A stretch of DNA of 64,000 nt from Flavobacteriales bacterium UBA2306 (GTDB lineage: Bacteria > Bacteroidota > Bacteroidia > Flavobacteriales > Weeksellaceae), in the NCBI GenBank assembly GCA_002345565.1, contig DDVS01000004.1, positions 434,001 to 498,000 of the forward strand, read 5' to 3'. Position 1 is the first letter of the stretch; every line of letters begins with the position of its first letter. The notes under the pieces are model-generated. The model searched no databases. It saw only the letters and a program-made list of their open reading frames with translations, and had not been told where the DNA came from. This document shows positions 34,780-43,141 of this stretch, in pieces. The position numbers were made by a program, and so were the translations under genes.

Positions 34780-34938
34780 ATGAAAATCACAACGCTTAAT
34801 ATTGATTATCCAAGAAAAAAAAAGAGTTGCCAAATTATTTTTCCGAAATTTTCGAAAAAAAACTTAATCGAAGCAAACACATTTGTAGAAAAATATATTT
34901 TAAGCGACCATAAAGGAATTTCCATTTCAGTTAATTGA
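34780..34938 (+). CDS. Possible small protein (52 aa) or gene fragment
   Basis: A short frame from the ATG at 34780 to a TGA at 34936-34938 encodes 52 basic residues (MKITTLNIDYPRKKKSCQI, then FSKKNLIEANTFVEKYILS). There is no membrane segment. It starts five bases after the 154-residue membrane gene, as in an operon. There is no homology I recognise, so it may be spurious or the front of a lost gene. Confidence 0.35.
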   Translation: MKITTLNIDYPRKKKSCQIIFPKFSKKNLIEANTFVEKYILSDHKGISISVN

Positions 34939-34982
34939 TTTTAAATTTTATTCATTTATACATTTTGGATTCATCTTATTTT

Positions 34983-34990
34983 TAAATTTG
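34983..34990 (+). promoter_or_regulatory. Putative -7 box of folC
   Basis: TAAATTTG is an exact TAnnTTTG box 16 bases before the folC ATG. TTTG at 34964-34967 is 15 bp upstream, slightly short of the usual spacing. Confidence 0.55.
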
Positions 34991-35006
34991 TATTTCATTT
35001 TGAAAT

Positions 35007-36245
35007 ATGACTTCACAAGAATATCAGGTAGCCGTTGACTGGCTTTTTGTTCAGGCTCCGAATTACCAAATCGACGGTCAAAAGGCATACAAACCCGGAC
35101 TCGATAATATCAAAAAACTTTGTGATTTTTTCGGAAATCCACAAGATAAAATCAAAACCATTCACATCGGCGGAACGAACGGAAAAGGTTCTACGAGTAA
35201 TATGTTAGCTTCGGTTCTTCAGGAATCCGGTTTTAAAATTGGACTTTATAATTCTCCGCATTTGATTGATTTTACAGAAAGAATCAAAGTCAATGGAAAA
35301 AATTGTGATAAGGAATTTGTGTACAATTTCATTCAAAAACTGAAGCAATTACCAGAAGATATTCGTCCTTCTTTCTTCGAATTCACAACAATAATGGCTT
35401 TCGAATATTTTTATCAGCAACAAGTTGATTTTGCCATTATTGAAGTTGGTTTGGGCGGAAGATTGGATTCTACAAACATCATCAAACCCTTGGTTTCAGC
35501 CATTACAAATGTTCAGCTAGACCATCAGAATATTCTAGGTGATACGATTGAAGAAATTGCCTTCGAAAAGGCCGGAATCATTAAGAAAAACATCAAAGTT
35601 ATTTCTGGTGATGAAAATCCTGTGGTTAAAGAAATTATCATTAATAAAGCTAAAGAAACCAATTCTCATTTTGTAGATGCAACAAAAATCGAAACAACTT
35701 TAGAATCTGATTTAAAAGGTAATTATCAGAAAAAGAATATCCGAGTTGTTGTAGCTTTGGTTGAAGAATTAAGAAAGCAAGGAATTAATATTAATGATGA
35801 AAATCTAAAATCCGGGCTTTTGAACGTTCATCAAAACACCAACTTCATCGGTCGTTGGTTTGAATTTTCAAAACAGCCTTTGACGATTTGTGATACAGGC
35901 CACAATCAAGCTGGTTTGGAAGAAGTTTTCAACCAATTGAAAGATTACTCACAGCATAAGCATATTGTTTTAGGTTTCGTTAATGATAAAAAAATAGATG
36001 AAGTCATACCAATGTTACCTTCGGAAGCCGAGTTTTATTTTGTAAAACCGAGCATAAACAGAGGAAGACATCCTGAAGATTATGAAAACTTGCTAAAAAA
36101 ATCAAAATTAAGTTATAAAATTTTCGACCCAGTCCAAGATGGTTATCTCGCTGCAAAACAGAACTGTAAAAAAGAAGAAATGATTTTCATCGGCGGAAGC
36201 AACTTCGTAGTTGGAGATTTTTTAGAAAAAAATTTGCAGTTGTAG
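35007..36245 (+). CDS. folC: Folylpolyglutamate synthase/dihydrofolate synthase
   Basis: FolC adds glutamate to dihydropteroate and to folates in the cytoplasm. The 412-residue protein is a Mur-ligase relative. The ATP loop is IHIGGTNGKGSTSNML. The folate site lies in LYNSPHLIDFTERIKVNG, the metal and ATP site in VDFAIIEVGLGGRLDSTN, and the linker includes ITNVQLDHQNILGDT. The C-terminal domain has ICDTGHNQAGLEEVF. All key motifs are present. The gene stands just upstream of two tRNA-Val genes with their own promoter. Confidence 0.93.
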   Translation: MTSQEYQVAVDWLFVQAPNYQIDGQKAYKPGLDNIKKLCDFFGNPQDKIKTIHIGGTNGKGSTSNMLASVLQESGFKIGLYNSPHLIDFTERIKVNGKNCDKEFVYNFIQKLKQLPEDIRPSFFEFTTIMAFEYFYQQQVDFAIIEVGLGGRLDSTNIIKPLVSAITNVQLDHQNILGDTIEEIAFEKAGIIKKNIKVISGDENPVVKEIIINKAKETNSHFVDATKIETTLESDLKGNYQKKNIRVVVALVEELRKQGININDENLKSGLLNVHQNTNFIGRWFEFSKQPLTICDTGHNQAGLEEVFNQLKDYSQHKHIVLGFVNDKKIDEVIPMLPSEAEFYFVKPSINRGRHPEDYENLLKKSKLSYKIFDPVQDGYLAAKQNCKKEEMIFIGGSNFVVGDFLEKNLQL

Positions 36246-36255
36246 TAATAATTTG

Positions 36256-36263
36256 TATATTTG
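36256..36263 (+). promoter_or_regulatory. Putative promoter of the tRNA-Val pair
   Basis: TATATTTG is an exact -7 box with TTTG at 36233-36236, 19 bp upstream inside the end of folC. The first tRNA begins 26 bases downstream. Confidence 0.65.
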
Positions 36264-36289
36264 CACCACTCAAAACGGTAATACGTTGC

Positions 36290-36364
36290 GGGCTCTTAGC
36301 TCAGTTGGTTCAGAGCATCTGGTTTACACCCAGAGGGTCGGGGGTTCGAATCCCTCAGGGCCCA
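36290..36364 (+). tRNA. tRNA-Val (anticodon TAC), copy 1
   Basis: A 75-base cloverleaf: acceptor stem GGGCTCT with AGGGCCC, D arm GCTCAGTTGGTTCAGAGC, anticodon loop TTTACAC giving TAC, T arm GGGGGTTCGAATCCCTC, discriminator A. The CCA end is not encoded. It differs from copy 2 only at the 4:69 base pair. Confidence 0.95.
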
Positions 36365-36393
36365 CAAAAAGGAACGAAACCTTTTAAAAATTC

Positions 36394-36468
36394 GGGTTCT
36401 TAGCTCAGTTGGTTCAGAGCATCTGGTTTACACCCAGAGGGTCGGGGGTTCGAATCCCTCAGGACCCA
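36394..36468 (+). tRNA. tRNA-Val (anticodon TAC), copy 2
   Basis: The same 75-base cloverleaf as copy 1, 29 bases downstream. The acceptor stem is GGGTTCT with AGGACCC, so a C-G pair has become T-A through two compensating changes. All other bases are identical. CCA is not encoded. Confidence 0.95.
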
Positions 36469-36470
36469 CA

Positions 36471-36506
36471 AAAAATCTCTCAGATTCCTGAGAGATTTTT
36501 TTCTTT
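36471..36506 (+). terminator. Intrinsic terminator of the tRNA-Val pair
   Basis: AAAATCTCTCAG and CTGAGAGATTTT form a 12-base stem with an ATTC loop and a long T-run. Confidence 0.85.
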
Positions 36507-36556
36507 TATAAACGGGAATGATAGGGTTGAAATCTGTTTGATAAATCGATATAATT

Positions 36557-37275
36557 TTAATTTTTGACCAACACCAAATATTCCCATGGCTTGATATTAA
36601 GAACGGTTTTCTCAGAATTGATATTATAGATTTTTCCAGTGAGCAATTCTCTGTATTAGCCATAATAATATTTTGTATCAACAGAAGTTGCAAGACTTTT
36701 ATACGAAAAATTGAAAATCTATAAAACAGCATCGTTATTTTTTTTCCGATAAAAAGAAAGGACTCCCATTCTGCCAGCATAAAAACCGGTTTGATTTGGT
36801 CCAATTCTTCTCTGGTATTTTCTCAAGAATCGACCGGAATAAAGCCTGCGACATCACATCCGTAACCATCGATGTTCGCTTCTTTTACCCAATATTTGAG
36901 ATCTCCTGTCATATATTTGCGGAAGTCAGGATTGTTATAATCGAAATCGATGACATCATCACAATCATACCAAGGTGTCGGTTGGAAATTGCCCTCTCTT
37001 GATTTAGTGTACCAATCCGGATGTTCTTTTTGCCAATGGATTGTCCCAAGCTGAATGATTACCCACCCAATTTTTTGAGTCTTGGCAAATGTTTTTCAAA
37101 CGCTTCGAAAGTGCCTTCTTTCGTGTATTGACGAATGTTGACTTCGTAAATCGTAGCATTTTTGCTCCATTCCGGATGTTTGAGCTGTACGTAATGTTTT
37201 GGCTGATAGCGAGAATCTTTGGTTTGTGATATTCCCAGAAACGGAATCAGTAGAATTAAGAGAAGATAATGAATT
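36557..37275 (-). pseudogene. GH13 alpha-amylase-family gene, heavily decayed
   Basis: Minus-strand fragments line up with a secreted GH13 alpha-amylase in order. They are a signal-peptide-like YLLLILLIPFLGISQ, the domain start NATIYEVNIRQYTKEGTFEA, then HSAWDNPLA with EHPDWYTKSREGNFQPTPWY, DVIDFDYNNPDFRKYMTGDL and EANIDGYGCDVAGF. Next are MLAEWES and a C-terminal beta-domain ending INSEKTVLNIKPWEYLVLVK. Long stretches between PRLKKLG and HSAWD, and after MLAEWES, are gone. There are at least two frameshifts and several in-frame stops. The catalytic region reads GYGCD where active enzymes usually have GYRCD. It fills the gap between the tRNAs and the ABC-F gene. Confidence 0.85.
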
Positions 37276-37300
37276 TATGAGGTTTATATATTTCTCTAAA

Positions 37301-37332
37301 ATTAAAAAAGCGTTTCATATCGAAACGCTTTT
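37301..37332 (-). terminator. Intrinsic terminator of the ABC-F gene
   Basis: AAAAGCGTTTC and GAAACGCTTTT form an 11-base stem with a five-base loop. On the minus strand a run of T follows, 25 bp after the ABC-F stop codon. Confidence 0.8.
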
Positions 37333-37356
37333 GAATATTTATTTTTTCTCTCAGAT

Positions 37357-38979
37357 TTAAGAATACATTTGATCTTGCAATTCTTTGATTTTTTTGTCTG
37401 ATAGATATTCATCGTAAGTCATATCTCTGTCGATAATTCCTTTTGGTGTTAACTCAATGATTCTGTTACAAACAGTTTCCAACAATTCGTGGTCATGAGA
37501 AGACAACAAAATGTTTCCTTTGAAGTTGCTTAAAGAGTTGTTCAAAGTTGTGATACTTTCTAGATCCAAGTGGTTCGTTGGTTCATCCAAAAGAAGAACA
37601 TTAGCCTTCTGAAGCATCATTCTACTGAACATACAACGCATTTTTTCACCTCCGGAAAGAACTTTGCAAGATTTAAGCGCTTCGTCACCTGAGAACAGCA
37701 TTCTTCCTAAGAAACCTCTCATAAATTCCTCGTGTCTTTCCTCATCATTCTTCGTGAATTGTCTTAACCAATCTACAAGGTTGGAATCGTCTTGGAAATA
37801 TTCTGTATTGTCTAAAGGCATATAAGATTGGTTTGTCGTTACGCCCCAATTGTAAGTTCCTTTGTCGGCTTCTGTAGTTCCGGAAATAATTTGGAAAAAC
37901 TCTGTAATAGCCAATGAATTTCTAGAAATAACGGCTACTTTATCGCCTTTTTTAAGATTTAGATCGATGTTTGAGAATAATAATTCGCCGTCTTTTGTTT
38001 TTTCAAGACCTTTCACGTCTAGAATCTGATCTCCAACTTCTCTTTCGATATCGAAAATAATCGCCGGATAACGACGAGATGAAGGTTTGATATCATCGAT
38101 ATTCAACTTGTCAATCATTTTTTTACGAGCAGTTGCCTGTTTAGCCTTCGCTACGTTGGAACTGAATCTTGCGATGAAGTCTTGTAGTTCTTTTTTCTTT
38201 TCTTCAGCCTTCTTATTCGCCTGAGCTCTTTGTCTAGTTGCTAATTGAGAAGCTTGATACCAGAAAGAATAGTTACCGGTATAAAGATTCAGTTTAGAAT
38301 AATCTAAGTCTCCGATGTGTGTACAAACTGCGTCCAAGAAGTGACGGTCGTGAGAAACTACGATAACCGTATTTTCATAATCTGCTAAGAAATCTTCTAG
38401 CCAAGCAATGGTGGAAATATCCAAGTCATTGGTAGGTTCGTCCAAAATCAAAACATCAGGATTTCCAAACAATGCCTGAGCTAGCAAAACTCTTACTTTG
38501 TCTTTGTTCTCCAATTCTGACATCATTTGCCAATGCATATCATCTTTGATTCCGACATTAGAAAGCATTGTCTGTGCATCAGCCTCAGAGTTCCAGCCTC
38601 CCATTTCGTCATAGATTACGCCTAGTTCTCCAGCTTTAATTCCATCTTCATCAGAGAAGTCTTCCTTTGCATAAAGCGCATCCATCTCTTCTTTGATTTC
38701 GAAAAGTTTCTTATTTCCTCTAAGAACAGTTTCTAATACTGTGAAGTTATCGTAAGCAAAGTGATCCTGTTCTAGAACGGACATTCTTTTTCCTGGTTCC
38801 AAAGAAACATTACCAGAAGTGGATTCTTGTTTTCCGCTTAATATCTTGAGAAATGTAGATTTGCCGGCACCATTTGCACCGATTATCCCATAACAATTTC
38901 CTTTCGTGAATTTTATATTAACTTCGTCAAAGAGAACTCTCTTCCCGAACTGTAAAGATAAATTAGATACTGTTAACAT
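37357..38979 (-). CDS. ABC-F family ATPase, YbiT-like
   Basis: A soluble ABC-F protein with two ATPase domains and no membrane part, of the type that binds the ribosomal E site and eases stalled translation. Domain 1 has Walker A GANGAGKSTFLK near residue 34 and Walker B VLILDEPTNDLDI. The linker is Lys/Arg/Ala-rich (TRQRAQANKKAEEKKKELQ), like the P-site tRNA interaction motif. Domain 2 has the signature LSGGEKMRCMFSRMM and Walker B VLLLDEPTNHLDLES, but its Walker A reads VISRNSLAITEF without GxxGxGK. The YbiT group is the nearest match by the first 180 residues. Its 540 residues are of normal length. Confidence 0.88.
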   Translation of the reverse strand: MLTVSNLSLQFGKRVLFDEVNIKFTKGNCYGIIGANGAGKSTFLKILSGKQESTSGNVSLEPGKRMSVLEQDHFAYDNFTVLETVLRGNKKLFEIKEEMDALYAKEDFSDEDGIKAGELGVIYDEMGGWNSEADAQTMLSNVGIKDDMHWQMMSELENKDKVRVLLAQALFGNPDVLILDEPTNDLDISTIAWLEDFLADYENTVIVVSHDRHFLDAVCTHIGDLDYSKLNLYTGNYSFWYQASQLATRQRAQANKKAEEKKKELQDFIARFSSNVAKAKQATARKKMIDKLNIDDIKPSSRRYPAIIFDIEREVGDQILDVKGLEKTKDGELLFSNIDLNLKKGDKVAVISRNSLAITEFFQIISGTTEADKGTYNWGVTTNQSYMPLDNTEYFQDDSNLVDWLRQFTKNDEERHEEFMRGFLGRMLFSGDEALKSCKVLSGGEKMRCMFSRMMLQKANVLLLDEPTNHLDLESITTLNNSLSNFKGNILLSSHDHELLETVCNRIIELTPKGIIDRDMTYDEYLSDKKIKELQDQMYS

Positions 38980-38999
38980 ATAGTTTTGTAAATTTGATG

Positions 39000-39007
39000 C
39001 AAAATTA
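39000..39007 (-). promoter_or_regulatory. Putative -7 box of the ABC-F gene
   Basis: On the minus strand this reads TAATTTTG, an exact TAnnTTTG box 20 bases before the start codon. Confidence 0.5.
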
Positions 39008-39140
39008 CGAAAATTAGTTGGGATACTGAATACCTTTGTTTGGAGTGAAATTTTGGAACTATAGTTGTTAATAATTATAAATTTTTATGTTAAAATTAAT
39101 TGTTGTTATACCAAAACTAGGAAAATATAAACCTTTTTAA

Positions 39141-39605
39141 ATGAAAGTTAAAATAGAAAAATCTGTTAATATTCTTAATAAAAGAGCAAGATTTGAATAT
39201 GAAATATTAGAAGAATATGAAGCTGGAATTGTACTGACAGGCACAGAAATAAAATCACTCCGATCTTCTAAAGCGTCTATAACAGAAAGCTTCTGTCAAT
39301 TTATAGAAGATGAATTATATATTATCAATATGATGATTGACGAATATAAATTGGGGACTTTTTATAATCATAAAACAAAAAGGGAACGGAAATTGCTACT
39401 GCATAAATACGAATTGTTAAAACTTAAAAAAAAGTTAAAAGATGTTGGCAATACCATAATTCCATTAAAGTTATATATCAATCAAAATGGAAAAGCAAAG
39501 CTACTAATATCATTAGCCAGAGGAAAAAAACTCTTTGATAAAAGAGAGGCTATAAAAGATAGAGAAAACAAGTTAAACATTCAGAGATTACTAAAGAAAA
39601 GTTAA
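39141..39605 (+). CDS. smpB: SsrA-binding protein SmpB
   Basis: SmpB binds tmRNA and brings it to ribosomes stalled on broken mRNA. The 154-residue protein has the standard order: NKRARFEYEILEEYEAGIVL, LTGTEIKSLRSSKASITESF, the tmRNA-contacting loop FYNHKTKRERKLLLHKYEL, and the long basic tail LISLARGKKLFDKREAIKDR, which enters the mRNA channel. It is well conserved and complete. It is divergent from the ABC-F gene, another ribosome-rescue factor. Confidence 0.93.
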   Translation: MKVKIEKSVNILNKRARFEYEILEEYEAGIVLTGTEIKSLRSSKASITESFCQFIEDELYIINMMIDEYKLGTFYNHKTKRERKLLLHKYELLKLKKKLKDVGNTIIPLKLYINQNGKAKLLISLARGKKLFDKREAIKDRENKLNIQRLLKKS

Positions 39606-39672
39606 AAAAACTTTGTTTATAAAGAAAAATTATATTTATTTTGCATTATCAATTATTTAATCATTTAATTCT

Positions 39673-41154
39673 ATGAAAAATCTAAAATTAGGAATTTCAG
39701 CATTGGCACTTACGGTTGCCTCTACTGTTTTCGCACAAACTACGACCAACCCTTGGGTTATTGGTGTAGGTGCTCATGGGGTGAATCACGTTGCACAAAG
39801 AAATAACTTTAGCAACACATTCTCTGTGAAAAATTTTGAAGAAAACTTATTCGGTGTTTCTAAGTATTCAATTACACCACCTCTTTCTAAATTGACAGTT
39901 GCTAGAAGCCTTGGTAAAGGTTTGGTTATTGACTGGCAAACAACTGTAGGTAATGTTGATAACAAGAGATTCGCAATGGATAAGGAGTTTTTCTTAATGA
40001 CAGGTCTTGGTCTTCAATTCAAAGGAGCAGGATTGTTATGGGATGAAGAGTCTTGGTTTGATCCATATTTGAGAGTTGGTGCTAACTATCTAAGACATGA
40101 TTATACAACACTTACTTTCCCAAGAACAGATACTAAATCAGGTGAGGTTTATGCTGCATATAATGAGGATGGTGATCTTACAGGTAAAGCTAATCACTTT
40201 ACAGTTAGCACAGGTGCTGGTATTAACTTTTGGATTTCTAAAAACTTTGGTTTAGGTATTCAAGGAGATTATGTAACAACCCCAGTTGATAAATCAGGTG
40301 TTGCTAACTTCTGGCAAGCTTCTGCATCATTATTATTCAGATTCGGTAATACTGATAGAGATAAAGATGGTATCCCAGATAAAGAAGATGCTTGTCCAGA
40401 TACACCAGGTTTACCAGAATTCCAAGGATGTCCTGATACAGATGGAGATGGTATCCCAGATAAAGATGATGCATGTCCAGATGTAGCTGGTCCTAAAGAA
40501 AACAATGGTTGTCCTTGGCCAGATACAGACGGTGACGGAGTATTAGATAAAGATGATGCTTGTGTTGACGTTCCTGGTCCAGCTGAAAACAAAGGATGCC
40601 CTTGGCCAGATACAGACGGTGATGGCGTATTAGATAAAGACGATGCTTGTCCTACAGTTCCAGGTCTTGCAGAATACCAAGGTTGTCCTAAACCAGCTTC
40701 TGCTTATGCAACTGAGGCTACAGGTGCTCTTCAAAATATCTTGTTCGACTTTAACAAAGCGACTTTAAAACCAGAATCTGATGGTAAAATCACTCAAGCA
40801 GCTTCTATCCTTAACGGAGCAAAAGATGCAACATTCTTAGTAACTGGTCACACAGATGCTAAAGGTTCTGAAGCTTATAACTTGAAACTATCTAGAGAAA
40901 GAGCTGCTTCTGTAGTTAAAGCACTAGAAGGAAAAGGAGTTAATCCATCTCAATTGAAATCAATCGGAGTTGGTGAAAGAGATGCTAAAGTTTCTGAAAA
41001 AGCTTCTGACGCTGAAAGACAAGCTGATAGAAAAGTTGTAGTTGAGGCTATAAATGGTGCCGCTTGGGACGCTCTTCAAAAATCAGATCTTCCAGTAGTT
41101 GAGAAAAAAGTAGTTAAAAAATCTACTAAGAAATCTACTAAAAAAAGAAAATAA
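39673..41154 (+). CDS. OmpA-family outer-membrane protein with thrombospondin type 3 repeats
   Basis: A 493-residue outer-membrane protein. The parts in order are a signal peptide (ISALALTVASTVFAQ), an N-terminal beta-barrel-like region to about residue 225, four calcium-binding thrombospondin type 3-like repeats (DKDGIPDKEDACPD, DTDGDGIPDKDDACPD and two copies of DTDGDGVLDKDDAC), and a C-terminal OmpA domain. That domain has ILFDFNKATLKPES and VTGHTDAKGSEAYNLKLSRE, the peptidoglycan-binding core. A Lys-rich tail ends the protein. It anchors the outer membrane to the wall. A strong terminator follows. Confidence 0.9.
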   Translation: MKNLKLGISALALTVASTVFAQTTTNPWVIGVGAHGVNHVAQRNNFSNTFSVKNFEENLFGVSKYSITPPLSKLTVARSLGKGLVIDWQTTVGNVDNKRFAMDKEFFLMTGLGLQFKGAGLLWDEESWFDPYLRVGANYLRHDYTTLTFPRTDTKSGEVYAAYNEDGDLTGKANHFTVSTGAGINFWISKNFGLGIQGDYVTTPVDKSGVANFWQASASLLFRFGNTDRDKDGIPDKEDACPDTPGLPEFQGCPDTDGDGIPDKDDACPDVAGPKENNGCPWPDTDGDGVLDKDDACVDVPGPAENKGCPWPDTDGDGVLDKDDACPTVPGLAEYQGCPKPASAYATEATGALQNILFDFNKATLKPESDGKITQAASILNGAKDATFLVTGHTDAKGSEAYNLKLSRERAASVVKALEGKGVNPSQLKSIGVGERDAKVSEKASDAERQADRKVVVEAINGAAWDALQKSDLPVVEKKVVKKSTKKSTKKRK

Positions 41155-41178
41155 TTAATAATTATTTCTAAATAAAAA

Positions 41179-41208
41179 TGCCTCCAATTACTTGGAGGTA
41201 TTTTTTTT
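41179..41208 (+). terminator. Intrinsic terminator of the OmpA-family gene
   Basis: CCTCCAA and TTGGAGG (extended by a G-T and a T-A pair) form a stem with a TTAC loop, followed by eight T. Confidence 0.85.
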
Positions 41209-41223
41209 ATTTCTATAATTCAG

Positions 41224-41231
41224 TATTTTTG
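41224..41231 (+). promoter_or_regulatory. Putative -7 box of yebC
   Basis: TATTTTTG is an exact TAnnTTTG box 21 bases before the yebC ATG. Confidence 0.55.
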
Positions 41232-41252
41232 CACAAATAAAATAATCACAAA

Positions 41253-41993
41253 ATGGGAAGAGCGTTCGAATATAGAAAAGCTTCAAAAATGGCCAGGTGG
41301 GATAAAATGGCCAAAACATTTTCAAAAATAGGAAAGGATATTGCCTTGGCAGTGAAAGCCGGCGGAACAGACCCGGAATCCAATCCAGCATTGCGAAGAT
41401 GCATTCAGAATGCTAAAGGTGCTAATATGCCAAAAGATAATGTCGAAAGAGCTATTAAAAAAGCAAGCGGCGCAGATGCAGAAAACTATGAAGAGGTAAC
41501 TTATGAAGGCTATGGCCAAGGTGGAGTAGCGTTTTTTATTGAATGCACTACCAATAATACAACCAGAACAGTAGCAAATGTAAGAGCTATATTTAACAAA
41601 TTTGATGGAAATTTAGGTAAAAATGGCGAATTAGCTTTTATTTTCGATAGAAAAGGAATTTTCACGATTGATTTAACCCAAATTAAAATGGATTGGGATG
41701 ATTTTGAAATGGAAATGATTGATGGTGGTGCAGAAGATGTTGAAAAAGATGATGAAGAAGTTATGATTACAACTGCTTTTGAAGATTTTGGATCTTTATC
41801 TCATAAATTAGATCAATTAGGGATAGAAGCTAAAAGTGCTGAATTACAAAGAATTCCAAACAACACAAAAGAAGTAAATGAAGAACAATTTAAGGCTAAT
41901 ATGAAAATGCTTGAAAGATTTGAAGAGGATGACGATGTCCAAAATGTTTATCACAATATGGAAATCACAGATGCTTTGCTAGAATCCATCTAA
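41253..41993 (+). CDS. yebC: YebC/PmpR-family protein
   Basis: A YebC/TACO1-family protein, first described as a transcription regulator and more recently as a translation factor easing polyproline stalling. The 246-residue protein has MGRAFEYRKASKMARWDKM at the start, then FSKIGKDIALAVKAGGTDPE, then NMPKDNVERAIKKASG. The central domain has EGYGQGGVAFFIECTTNN and FNKFDGNLGKNGELAFIF. The N-terminus is GRAFEYRK rather than the GHSKW seen in many members, as in a second family branch. The C-terminus is acidic. Confidence 0.9.
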   Translation: MGRAFEYRKASKMARWDKMAKTFSKIGKDIALAVKAGGTDPESNPALRRCIQNAKGANMPKDNVERAIKKASGADAENYEEVTYEGYGQGGVAFFIECTTNNTTRTVANVRAIFNKFDGNLGKNGELAFIFDRKGIFTIDLTQIKMDWDDFEMEMIDGGAEDVEKDDEEVMITTAFEDFGSLSHKLDQLGIEAKSAELQRIPNNTKEVNEEQFKANMKMLERFEEDDDVQNVYHNMEITDALLESI

Positions 41994-42021
41994 ACATTCA
42001 TTTTTATGAATTAAAAATAAT

Positions 42022-42055
42022 AAAAGGTCGGAATCTTGTTCCGACCTTTTTATTT
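42022..42055. terminator. Bidirectional terminator between yebC and hemE
   Basis: AAAAGGTCGGAA and TTCCGACCTTTT form a perfect 12-base stem with a TCTTG loop. A/T-rich flanks serve both convergent genes. Confidence 0.85.
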
Positions 42056-42106
42056 AAGTAAGCCTTAATTATAACTGTTTTTAATTTACAATAATCTAAA
42101 AAAAGT

Positions 42107-43132
42107 TTATGGCTTCCATTCAACCACCGCTTTTATAAAAGCTTCGGCATTTTCAACAGGAATATTTGGTAAAATCCCGTGTCCGAGATTGACAATGTAT
42201 TTATCTTTTCCAAAACGATTAATCATTTCGTGAACCATTTTTCTAATAGTTTCCGGCGTTGAGTGTAATCTTGAGGGGTCAAAATTCCCTTGCAAAGTAA
42301 CAGCATTATTCGTGAATTGTCTAGCTAATTCTGGCGTAATGGTCCAATCCACACCAACTGCAGACGCTTTAGATTTTGTCATTTCGTCCAACGCAAACCA
42401 ACAGCCTTTTCCAAAGACCACAACGTGAGTCAAAGGTGCCAATGCTTCAACAATCTGATTGATATATTGCCAAGAAAATTCCTGATAATCTGCTGGCGAA
42501 AGCATTCCGCCCCAAGAATCGAAAACCTGGACTGCAGAAACGCCTTTTTCCACTTTTCTTTTCAGGTAAGCAATTGTCGTATCGGTGATTTTTTGTAATA
42601 ATTTGTGCGCCGCTTCTGGTTGTAGAAAACAAAACGATTTCGCGATATTGAAATCCTTAGAACCTCTACCTTCGATGCAATAACAAAAAATTGTCCAAGG
42701 CGAACCGGCGAATCCAATCAAAGGAATTTCGTTATCCAGTTTTTCCAAAGTCATCTCTATCGCATCGAAAACGTAACCCAAAGTATCATTTACATCAGGA
42801 ACGATAACGTTATCTACTTGTTCAGCAGTTCTGATAGGTTCATCCAGCCAAGGTCCAACCGATTCTTTCATTTTGAAATCGATTCCCATTGCTTGCGGAA
42901 CCACCAAAATGTCGGAGAACAAAATCGCCGCGTCTAAAGGAAATCTTCTAATTGGCTGAACTGTTATTTCCGAAGCCAATTCCGGCGTCTGACATCTTGT
43001 GAAAAAGTCGTATTTGTCGCGCAAAGCGATGAATTCCGGCAAGTATCTACCGGCTTGTCTCATCATCCAGACTGGCGGTCTTTCCACGGTTTCTCCGCGA
43101 AGTGCCTTTAAATATAGGTCGTTTTTAATCAT
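42107..43132 (-). CDS. hemE: Uroporphyrinogen decarboxylase
   Basis: HemE decarboxylates the four acetate groups of uroporphyrinogen III to give coproporphyrinogen III. The 341-residue protein is full length. The N-terminal signature is [20 protein letters not shown], with the conserved Arg residues. The active-site Asp is in [19 protein letters not shown]. Further parts are [37 protein letters not shown] and [19 protein letters not shown] with a substrate-binding His. It is the last gene of the hem operon, nine bases after the RhuM-Fic gene. Confidence 0.95.
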   Translation of the reverse strand: MIKNDLYLKALRGETVERPPVWMMRQAGRYLPEFIALRDKYDFFTRCQTPELASEITVQPIRRFPLDAAILFSDILVVPQAMGIDFKMKESVGPWLDEPIRTAEQVDNVIVPDVNDTLGYVFDAIEMTLEKLDNEIPLIGFAGSPWTIFCYCIEGRGSKDFNIAKSFCFLQPEAAHKLLQKITDTTIAYLKRKVEKGVSAVQVFDSWGGMLSPADYQEFSWQYINQIVEALAPLTHVVVFGKGCWFALDEMTKSKASAVGVDWTITPELARQFTNNAVTLQGNFDPSRLHSTPETIRKMVHEMINRFGKDKYIVNLGHGILPNIPVENAEAFIKAVVEWKP

Positions 43133-43141
43133 TTTTATATT

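Noticed and set aside
36400..36804. A 134-codon minus-strand frame running from the amylase remnant through the second tRNA-Val
   Set aside because: Its first part is a fragment of the GH13 pseudogene and its end is the antisense of a tRNA, so it is not a gene.
40269..40592. A 107-codon minus-strand frame rich in Ser and Pro inside the OmpA-family gene
   Set aside because: It arises from the antisense reading of the thrombospondin type 3 repeats.
40364..40690. Tandem repeats in DNA that could suggest a CRISPR or satellite
   Set aside because: They are codons for calcium-binding DxDGDG repeats in the OmpA-family protein, in frame and diverged. No CRISPR array was seen in the window.
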